A DNA stretch of 39,216 nucleotides. It comes from Candidatus Poribacteria bacterium. Its GTDB lineage: Bacteria > Poribacteria > WGA-4E > JAJDTR01. The stretch is from NCBI GenBank assembly GCA_022827055.1, contig JAJDTR010000073.1, positions 1-39,216 on the forward strand, in the 5' to 3' direction. The notes under the pieces are model-generated. The model had not been told where the DNA came from. It worked only from the letters and a program-made list of their open reading frames with translations, and ran no database searches. Positions 32,735 through 39,216 of the stretch are shown piece after piece; position 1 is the stretch's first letter, and each line of letters opens with the position of its first letter. A program made the position numbers and the translations under genes.

Positions 32735-33808
32735 TCAATTGACACGAATCCGCCATCCAAAAGGGTCTTCTCTACGACCGTATTGGATGCCGGTAAGTTC
32801 GTCATACAGTCGGCGAGCAAGTTCTCCCGTCTTGCCATCTGCTATCTGGAATTGCTCGCCTTTATAGGATATTTCGCCTACCGGAGAAATAACCGCCGCC
32901 GTCCCTGTGGCAAACATCTCTTTGAGCGTGCCCTTTCGGTATGCATCAATGACCTCATCAATCGAAATCAGCCGTTCAGAGACGCGTAGTCCCCAACGCT
33001 TGGCAAGCTGGAGCGCCGAATCTCGCGTGATTCCCGGCAAAATGGTGCCTTTAAGGGGAGGAGTAACAAGCTCATCGTCAATCAAGAAGAAAACATTGCT
33101 TGTACCCACCTCTTCTATGTATTTGAGCTCGTTTGCATCAAGCCATAAAACCTGAGTGTACCCTTTCACCGCAGCTTCCTGCGAGACGAAAAGAGTTGAT
33201 CCGTAATTTCCAGAGGTTTTCACGTTGCCGACACCGTGTTTTGCCGCACGTACATGCGTGTCAGAAACATAGATGCGAGTTGGATTGAAGCCTTCGGGGT
33301 AGTAAGCGCCTACAGGAGAAAGAATGATGTAAAACAAATAGCGTTCCGAAGGTCGGATTCCAATCATCGGCTCGGTGGCAATCATTGTGGGGCGAATGTA
33401 TAAAGAGGTGCCCTCGGATTTCGGGAGCCATTCACGATCAATCAGAACTAGCTGTCTCATCGCCTGAAGAAATAGTTGACTATCCACCTCTGGCATGACC
33501 AACCTTTGCGCCGAGGTGTTCATACGCTGAATATTCTTCTCGGGTCTAAACAGACCGATACCGCCGTCTGCAAGGGCATAGGCTTTTAAGCCCTCAAAAA
33601 CCTCCTGGTTGTAGTGTAATACCATTGCCGCCGGATCCAAGCGCAAGTGTTGGTAAGGAACAATACGAGCATCATGCCATCCCTTCCCGATGACATAGTC
33701 CATCAGAAACATATGGTCTGTAGTGTATTTACCGAATCCTAACTGCGAATCCTTTGGACGATTCTGCCGGAGATTTGTTGATTTTGTTATCTTGATTTCC
33801 ATGACCAT
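32735..33808 (-). CDS. ilvE: Branched-chain amino acid aminotransferase
   Basis: 357 residues, a fold-type IV PLP enzyme of the longer BCAT group. It transfers amino groups between Leu/Ile/Val and 2-oxoglutarate. Landmarks: GWHDARIVPYQHLRLDPA, HYNQEVFEGLKAY, YIRPTMIATEP, GVGNVKTSGNYG (Lys197 is the expected PLP lysine), EVGTSNVFF and LPGITRDSAL. Start could be ATG 33808 or ATG 33802; neither has a strong Shine-Dalgarno. It lies 57 bp downstream of lolD; no other branched-chain synthesis genes are near. Confidence 0.95.
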   Translation of the reverse strand: MVMEIKITKSTNLRQNRPKDSQLGFGKYTTDHMFLMDYVIGKGWHDARIVPYQHLRLDPAAMVLHYNQEVFEGLKAYALADGGIGLFRPEKNIQRMNTSAQRLVMPEVDSQLFLQAMRQLVLIDREWLPKSEGTSLYIRPTMIATEPMIGIRPSERYLFYIILSPVGAYYPEGFNPTRIYVSDTHVRAAKHGVGNVKTSGNYGSTLFVSQEAAVKGYTQVLWLDANELKYIEEVGTSNVFFLIDDELVTPPLKGTILPGITRDSALQLAKRWGLRVSERLISIDEVIDAYRKGTLKEMFATGTAAVISPVGEISYKGEQFQIADGKTGELARRLYDELTGIQYGRREDPFGWRIRVN

Positions 33809-33864
33809 CAGTCTTGGTGTATTCTAATGATTCTTTGGCTCGAATGTCTCAAACAGGTTTTGAT

Positions 33865-34560
33865 TCATAGATCGATCACTTGGACTTGATTCGAGACCCT
33901 TCCATCTACGAGATGAATCAACCGATCAGCTCGCTGTGCTAGGGCTTGATTGTGGGTGACTATAATAAAAGTCTGGTCGAAACGATCATTCAAATTCCAC
34001 AATAGATCCAACACTGCCGCGCTCGTTTTACGGTCGAGATTTCCAGTCGGTTCATCGGCGAGTACCACTTTGGGCTGATTGATCAAGGCGCGAGCGATGG
34101 CTATCCGTTGTCGTTCGCCTCCTGAAAGTTCGCTGGGGTGATGTTCAAGCCGTTCGGACAATCCGACGTAATCGAGTAACTCTCCGGCATCGGCGCGCGC
34201 ATCATGAGCATTTCTTCCGGCAATCAGCGCCCCCAGTGCCACGTTTTCAATAGCTGTAAACTCCGGCAACAGGTGATGGAATTGGAATACGAACCCGACT
34301 CCGAGATTCCGAAATCGATCCAGTTCTCGGTCGTTGAAATCGAAGATGTCCTGGTTTTCGTAGTAGACTTTACCCTGCGTCGGGCGATCCAGCCCGCCGA
34401 TTAGGTGTAGCAGCGTACTCTTGCCGACGCCTGACGCGCCGATGATCGCGAGAATCTCGCCTTTTTGGATCTCTATATCGATACCCTTGAGAACGGGAAG
34501 TTCTTTTGCTCCATCGTAATATGACTTGTGCAGATCAACCGTGCGAATGAGATTATTCAT
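33865..34560 (-). CDS. lolD: Lipoprotein-releasing system ATP-binding protein LolD
   Basis: 231 residues. ABC ATPase: Walker A GASGVGKST (41-49), Q-loop FVFQFHHLLPEFTA, signature LSGGERQR, Walker B VVLADEP, then TGNLDRKTS and the switch His in IIVTHNQ. The TGNLD and FQFHHLLPEFTA words are typical of LolD. It powers release of lipoproteins from the inner membrane. The ATG at 34560 overlaps the stop of the permease gene by 8 bp. Confidence 0.94.
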   Translation of the reverse strand: MNNLIRTVDLHKSYYDGAKELPVLKGIDIEIQKGEILAIIGASGVGKSTLLHLIGGLDRPTQGKVYYENQDIFDFNDRELDRFRNLGVGFVFQFHHLLPEFTAIENVALGALIAGRNAHDARADAGELLDYVGLSERLEHHPSELSGGERQRIAIARALINQPKVVLADEPTGNLDRKTSAAVLDLLWNLNDRFDQTFIIVTHNQALAQRADRLIHLVDGRVSNQVQVIDL

Positions 34561-36010
34561 ATCGCAATGCCTCAACGGGGTTTAGATTTGAAGCCTGCCA
34601 AGCCGGATACACTGTCGCAAGCCAGCAGATTGCAAATGAAAGAACATTCATAAAGCCAACAAAGAGCCAGTTAATTTTCACGGGCAGGCGGCTTAACTGA
34701 TATACTTGGCCATCTATGTATATCGGCTGCGCGAGGCAGTAAAGAAACAATCCGATTGTCCCAATCCACAGCAAGCCAAGCAATCCCTTGAAGCTGAAAT
34801 GCAGTGCTAACGTGCGTCGAAATGCAATAAAGAACTGAATACAGATCGGTATTAAAATCAGCAGCGCAAACCAACGTGAAGGGCGATCATACTCTACTTG
34901 ATCGAGCAGCCAAGAGATGCTCACGCCCAAGACTGTACCCAGTATGCCACCCAACACACCGATAGTGCAGCCTTGAACCATGAAGATTTTGAGGATGTTA
35001 TGCTTGGAAGATCCCATCGCACGGAGAACCCCAATGTCTCGAGTTTTCTCCATAACCGTCATAATCAGTGTGCTGGCGATATTAAATGCCGCAACCAGGA
35101 TAATCAATGCTTCAATAATTACGGTGACAATCTTCTCTAACTTTATGGCTTCAAACAGGGGAGCATGCGTGTCCACCCAAGTGTTGGCAATCGGTATGCC
35201 ACGAATCCCTCCATCAAGGCGGATTGTTGATGCAATCTCTTGCCGCACCTCGGATGCAATCTCCGCACTTGATGTGCGCACCTCAATCATATTAATCTGG
35301 TCGGGCAGCTTGTTATAAAGTTTCTGTGCCGTGTCCAAGTAGACAAAACCGAGCACATTGTCGTAGGTGTGCATTCCCGACTTGTAGATCCCAACCACAA
35401 CAAAGTTACGTGTATGGGCAAAGAAGGTGGTTGGATTCGCGGGGTTTCGTTGCATTCTGGATACCAATCGCAACACATCGCCTTTTACAACGCCCATGTT
35501 AGTGGCGCCAGCGTCTCCTAGAACGATGCCACCGAAGATAGTTTCATCCGCTTGCAAGCGAGCACTTTCAATCAGGGGCGAGTTCTGGAAGTCTACAGGT
35601 CCATCAAAAAACTTTGAGAAGCCTGTTACCCGATTTTCCCTCGCCGGATCAATGCCTTTAACGAAGATAATCCTCCGAGGCGAGTCTTCATGTGTGGGCC
35701 AAGCGGCAATCTGAGTGTAAATGACGGGAGAGGCGGCTTCGACCCCGTCAATAGCCTCGATCTGCTGGATGGTGTCCTGATAATTCGAGAAATAATTTCC
35801 GGCGGATGCGCGAACGGTCACATGGGCTTCATTGGCGAGGAATTTCTCCTTGAGCCCGTGTTCGAAACCGTTCATCACGGAAATAACAAGAATAACAACC
35901 GCAATACCAAGCGCAACACTAATGACAGATATGACGCCGATGATCGAGATAAAGGACTGCTCTCTTCGGGACTTTAGGTAACGAGAAGCGATAAACCACT
36001 CGAATTTCAT
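34553..36010 (-). CDS. Lipoprotein-releasing ABC transporter permease (LolC/LolE family) with extra membrane segments
   Basis: 485 residues. N-terminal WFIASRYLKSRREQSFISIIG, a large periplasmic domain (about 45-270), then FtsX-type membrane segments with MEKTRDIGVLRAMGSS, and the C-terminal IYIDGQVYQLSRLPV and LATVYPAWQASNLNPVEALRYE (two parts), typical of LolC/E. Usual length is about 400-415. The surplus lies at about 370-428, between the second and last core segments, and reads as two more hydrophobic helices (ALLILIPICIQFFIAF and LLGLLWIGTIGLFLYCLA). It probably acts as a homodimer with LolD. Function of the added segments unknown. Confidence 0.92.
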   Translation of the reverse strand: MKFEWFIASRYLKSRREQSFISIIGVISVISVALGIAVVILVISVMNGFEHGLKEKFLANEAHVTVRASAGNYFSNYQDTIQQIEAIDGVEAASPVIYTQIAAWPTHEDSPRRIIFVKGIDPARENRVTGFSKFFDGPVDFQNSPLIESARLQADETIFGGIVLGDAGATNMGVVKGDVLRLVSRMQRNPANPTTFFAHTRNFVVVGIYKSGMHTYDNVLGFVYLDTAQKLYNKLPDQINMIEVRTSSAEIASEVRQEIASTIRLDGGIRGIPIANTWVDTHAPLFEAIKLEKIVTVIIEALIILVAAFNIASTLIMTVMEKTRDIGVLRAMGSSKHNILKIFMVQGCTIGVLGGILGTVLGVSISWLLDQVEYDRPSRWFALLILIPICIQFFIAFRRTLALHFSFKGLLGLLWIGTIGLFLYCLAQPIYIDGQVYQLSRLPVKINWLFVGFMNVLSFAICWLATVYPAWQASNLNPVEALRYE

Positions 36011-36033
36011 AATGCTGGACTAAATCATCTAGA

Positions 36034-37512
36034 TTAGGTTTGGTCTTCGGGGCGCATTTGCGGAAAAAAGATAACATCCCGGATGGATCGCTGATCTGTC
36101 AACAGCATGGTGAGTCGATCGATGCCAAATCCGAGACCGCCGGTCGGCGGCATGCCGTATTCCAATGCTCGGAGATAATCCTCGTCGACCATGAAGGCTT
36201 CTTCGTCCCCGGCTTCAAGTTTCTTGCCCTGCTCAATAAACCGTTCGCGCTGATCTATCGGATCGTTCAGTTCACTGAAGGCGTTTCCCATCTCCATGCC
36301 AACCATGAAATACTCGAATCGCTCTACAAAACGTTCATCGCCGCGTTTCTTCTTGGCCAAAGGCGACACTTCAATCGGGTAGTCGCAAATGAATGTCGGC
36401 TGGAGTAACTTGGGTTCGACGAGCGTGTCAAAAATCGCCGCGATTGTTCCTCCCCTCGATTCAACTCCGTCCAAATCAACCTTTGCATCCAACGCGGCAT
36501 CTTGGAGTGCGCCGTCACCAAGGGATTCTACATCAATCCCGGTCTTCACACCGATGGATTCAATCATGGTCAGCCGCTGCCACGGCGGTTCAAGCGAGAT
36601 CTCTTCGCCCTGAAAAGTTATCTCGGTGCTTCCGACCACCTCTTTCGCCGTGTGAGCAATCAGTTGTTCCGTGAGGCACATGATATCTTCGTAGTCCGCA
36701 TATGCCTGATACAACTCAAGCATCGTAAATTCGGGATTGTGATCGCGGTCCATGCCTTCGTTCCGAAAGTCCTTTGAAAACTCATATACGCGATCAAAGC
36801 CGCCGACAATCAACCGCTTCAGATAGAGTTCATTCGCAATACGCAAGTAAAGTGTCTGGTCCAGCGTATTGTGGTGGGTGATAAATGGCCGCGCGTTGGC
36901 TCCGCCATAGATTGGTTGAAGAACCGGCGTTTCAACTTCAATAAAACCAATGGCGTTGAGATAATCTCGGATCGCCTGAACAATTAGGGTTCGCTTGGAA
37001 AAAACATCCTTTACCTCACGATTCACGATCAGATCGGCATAGCGCTGGCGGTAACGTGTTTCCTTGTCTTGTAAACCATGCCATTTTTCGGGCAGCGGCC
37101 GGAGTGATTTGGATAGAAGTTCGAGAGCGTTTGCCAACACTGTGAGTTCGCCTGTCCGCGTACGGAAAACAACCCCTTCGACGCCAACGATGTCGCCCAC
37201 GTCAAGTATCTTGTAGATATCGTAACGGTCATCGCCGATGACGTTTTGACGCACGTAGATTTGAATCAGCCCTTCGGAATCCTGTAGGTTGGCAAAACTA
37301 CTCTTGCCGTGATCCCGCTTGGTCATGATACGCCCGGCAATGCAGATTGGTTTACTTTCGTCAGGAGTTTCTTGGATTGCGGCGAACTGTTGATGAATTT
37401 CTGAGGTGGTGTGTGTTGGCGAGTATCGGTACGGATATGGATTTGCGCCGAGATTTCGGATTTCTTCCAACTTTTCCCGGCGCTGTGCGATCACATTACT
37501 GGGTGCTTCCAA
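36034..37512 (-). CDS. lysS: Lysyl-tRNA synthetase (class II)
   Basis: 492 residues. N-terminal OB-fold anticodon-binding domain (to about 150; includes AGRIMTKRDHGKSSFANLQD), then class II core: motif 1 region with FIEVETPVLQPIYGGANARPF, motif 2 FRNEGMDRDHNPEFTMLELY and motif 3 GLGFGIDRLTMLLTD. It charges tRNA-Lys. It follows prfB by 114 bp on the same strand; the prfB-lysS pairing is also seen in E. coli. Length is typical. Confidence 0.97.
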   Translation of the reverse strand: MEAPSNVIAQRREKLEEIRNLGANPYPYRYSPTHTTSEIHQQFAAIQETPDESKPICIAGRIMTKRDHGKSSFANLQDSEGLIQIYVRQNVIGDDRYDIYKILDVGDIVGVEGVVFRTRTGELTVLANALELLSKSLRPLPEKWHGLQDKETRYRQRYADLIVNREVKDVFSKRTLIVQAIRDYLNAIGFIEVETPVLQPIYGGANARPFITHHNTLDQTLYLRIANELYLKRLIVGGFDRVYEFSKDFRNEGMDRDHNPEFTMLELYQAYADYEDIMCLTEQLIAHTAKEVVGSTEITFQGEEISLEPPWQRLTMIESIGVKTGIDVESLGDGALQDAALDAKVDLDGVESRGGTIAAIFDTLVEPKLLQPTFICDYPIEVSPLAKKKRGDERFVERFEYFMVGMEMGNAFSELNDPIDQRERFIEQGKKLEAGDEEAFMVDEDYLRALEYGMPPTGGLGFGIDRLTMLLTDQRSIRDVIFFPQMRPEDQT

Positions 37513-37626
37513 TTTTCATATCCCTTCAATGTCCATCAAGCTATAGCGCAATAGTATAGCACGCCCAAGTGATTTAGGCAACTAAAATCAAGGGGTATGA
37601 ACATGGCTCTGCCGCGGCGAATCACG

Positions 37627-38734
37627 TCATGACTTGTGTTGCTGTTTGTGTTTCAGATAACCTTCGATGAAGGCGCTCAAATCGCCATCCATGACCGAGT
37701 CCACGTTACCGGTTTCTATGTTGGTACGCAAGTCTTTGACGAGTCGGTAGGGATGCAACACATAAGAGCGGATTTGACTTCCAAAGTTGATGTCGAGTCG
37801 TTCCCCTTGAATTTTTGAGATTTCTTCACGTTGCTGTGCTTCATAAAACTCGTACAGTCGCGAGCGTAAGATTTTCATCGCGACTTCGCGGTTCTTGTGT
37901 TGTGAGCGCTCATTTTGGCATTGAACCACGATTCCGGTAGGGGTATGAGTTATACGCACCGCCGAGTCAGTGACATTCACGTGTTGTCCGCCTGCCCCGC
38001 TTGAGCGGTAATAGTCGATTCTCAGGTCCGCGGTGTCGATTTCGACCTCAATGGTGTCATCTATTTCGGGGCTGACGGCAACGGCGGCGAAAGAAGTGTG
38101 TCGACGGTGGTTGAAGTCAAAAGGTGATAGGCGAACCAATCGATGTATGCCCGCCTCTGCACGCAGATATCCGTAAGCGTACTCTCCGGTCACGAGAATG
38201 GTGACCGTTTTGATTCCGGCTTCATCGCCTGGAGTCAAGTCCAGAGTTTCTGTTTTGTAGCCGCCGCGTTCGCACCAACGAACGTACATTCGCATCAACA
38301 TGGATGCCCAATCTTGCGATTCGGTGCCTCCGGCGCCGGGATGGATATACAGAAGCGCGTTATTGATGTCATGATCGCCGTCAAGCATAAGCTTGAGTTC
38401 GATGTCTTCAACCTGCTTTGAGATCTCCTTCAGCCCGGAATCAATTTCATCGTTGAAACTCTCATCGTCTTCTTCAATGGCGAGATCGATCAATACTTGG
38501 AGATTCTGTAATTCGGATTCAATTTCGTTGTACTGCGTTACCTCGCTGCGGAGTTGCGCCATTCGTTGGCTGGTTTTCTGAGCTTGCTGCGGATTATTCC
38601 AAAAGTCCGGTTTTGAAAACTCTACCTCGAGCGCCGCCAGATCGTTCTCTTTATTCTCTAGGTCAAAGATACCTCCGGAGTTCGGCGAGTCGAGTATTCA
38701 TGGCATCAACTTCGGGTTTAAAATCTGCAATCAT
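37627..38734 (-). CDS. prfB: Peptide chain release factor 2, made by programmed +1 frameshift
   Basis: Two frames join into a 368-residue RF2. Frame 1 starts at ATG 38734 (AAAGGA upstream) and runs 23 codons to CTT TGA C; frame 2 (38664 to 37627) begins DLENKENDLAAL and continues with SKPDFWNNPQQAQ, MAQLRSEV and on. The slip site CUU-UGA-C (UGA at plus 38663-38665) follows an internal Shine-Dalgarno-like CGGAGG, the standard arrangement by which low RF2 favours a +1 shift. RF2 features are present: SPF tripeptide (RLSPFDF) for UGA/UAA recognition and GGQ (SGAGGQHVNVTDS). Frame 2 alone has no good start. Confidence 0.97.
38655..38680 (-). promoter_or_regulatory. prfB programmed +1 frameshift signal
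   Basis: Shine-Dalgarno-like CGGAGG (plus about 38672-38677), then TAT CTT TGA C. The ribosome stalls at UGA when RF2 is scarce and shifts from CUU to UUU, reading GAC next. This is the conserved autoregulatory signal of RF2 genes. Confidence 0.95.
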
Positions 38735-39117
38735 ATTGTGTATCCTTTCGTGTTTTGAGCGTGTCCCTTTCAGGACTTACATGGTTGTTCCTCGGCGCGT
38801 CGTGGCGGGGACTCACTATGCGCGATACGTAAATTGTAATGGAATCTTTACCGGAGGTCTTTCAATCAACTGAGATCTGATTAGAGAGATCCAATCGGTA
38901 CTGCGACTTGCCCAAACAATTGAAACTTCCTTTGCCGTCGCGGGTATGGATTAATGGAGGTGATAATGACGTTTTCGCAGGAGAAAAGTTGGAAATTCGT
39001 CCAGCTATTGAGTATAAGGTGATGGGAGGTTCAATTACATTATGGTATTTGCCCTTCATGGCCTACCAAATTATACTTGAGCTATGTAAAGTTGTCAATC
39101 GAAAGGCAGGTATCAAC
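38735..39117. other. Region upstream of prfB without a supported gene
   Basis: About 380 bp before the MITE-like copy. Short open frames exist on both strands (for example 38908-39135 plus) but lack recognisable sequence. An 18-codon plus-strand frame at 38966 follows a strong GGAGGTG; I do not call it. Confidence 0.4.
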
Positions 39118-39216
39118 CAGGGGAAACGCATCTAATTGCAGAGGAGGTCTCATGGTGGTAGGCCGTGTTGGGTTTCACTCAAATTTTGGCGCGTTCAAGC
39201 GAAATAGGCACTCGAA
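39118..39216. mobile_element. Second MITE-like copy, truncated by the window edge
   Basis: CAGGGGAAACGCATCTAA at 39118 is the left terminal repeat of the element at 14622, and the following about 80 bp are nearly identical in the same orientation (GCAGAG-AGG against GCAGAG-GAGG, CAGATTTTGGTG against CAAATTTTGGCG). It continues past the window end. If the transposition model is right, the 10-bp flank AGGTATCAAC (39108-39117) should recur beyond its right end. Confidence 0.88.

Noticed and set aside
37627..38562. prfB as a 311-residue gene starting at 38562
   Set aside because: The upstream sequence encodes the normal RF2 N terminus joined by a standard +1 frameshift site.
38908..39135. 75-codon plus-strand frame upstream of the MITE copy
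   Set aside because: No recognised sequence; its end runs into the mobile element.
1..39216. CRISPR arrays, rRNA genes, phage genes, toxin-antitoxin pairs
   Set aside because: Looked for regularly spaced direct repeats, rRNA-like sequence and typical phage or TA motifs; none seen.

Overview
The window reads as a chromosomal segment of a Gram-negative-type (diderm) bacterium of moderate GC. BamA, an OmpH/Skp chaperone, LpxD, LolC/E and LolD imply an outer membrane with lipid A and lipoproteins. Phytanoyl-CoA-dioxygenase-like and discoidin-like genes, an archaeal-type prenyl-lipid gene set and many palindromic intergenic repeats suggest Candidatus Poribacteria or a related FCB-type lineage. 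That placement is inference; no rRNA is present.

Left part (1-6339): a minus-strand run of HNH nuclease, novel lipoprotein, rnpA, yidD, yidC and a partial jag, then rimI (minus) and a PLP aminotransferase (plus). 6557-10228 is a plus-strand island of four predicted lipoproteins: two discoidin-like proteins flanking a TlpA-type thioredoxin and an HExxH peptidase, the latter two sharing a similar leader. 10229-11210 is a gene-free tract rich in inverted repeats. 11211-14520 (minus) holds three tRNAs (Leu-TAA, initiator fMet, a second CAT tRNA) with promoter and terminators, then tilS, a GNAT protein and hpt. A 227-bp MITE-like element with 10-bp target duplication sits just upstream of the tRNA promoter; a second copy runs off the right edge of the window. 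14962-16833 holds a tandem PurS-like protein, a small membrane di-heme c protein and a PhyH oxygenase.

17241-21265 (minus) is the heat-shock operon hrcA-grpE-dnaJ-prmA, with a perfect CIRCE operator over a good sigma70 promoter. 21326-32437 (minus) is one long co-directional block: bamA, skp, lpxD, polysaccharide deacetylase, two UbiA prenyltransferases, a TrmH-type methyltransferase, a ferredoxin, a geranylgeranyl reductase and a geranylgeranylglyceryl phosphate synthase. It places three genes of archaeal ether-lipid synthesis (GGGP synthase, a DGGGP-synthase-like UbiA, GGR with ferredoxin) directly behind outer-membrane genes.

The main discovery candidate is in the geranylgeranyl reductase. 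Its true start (23326, overlapping the ferredoxin stop as TAATG) is separated from the long downstream frame by a single in-frame UGA (23189-23191). The UGA falls exactly where the family carries its conserved PVRC(A/G)EG cysteine, and a hairpin with an apical GUC loop follows 20 nt after it, as in bacterial SECIS elements. The gene is therefore best read as a 397-residue selenoprotein geranylgeranyl reductase rather than a pseudogene. The right end carries ilvE, lolD, lolC/E, lysS and prfB, the last with the classic +1 frameshift at CUU UGA C, so two kinds of UGA recoding occur in one window.
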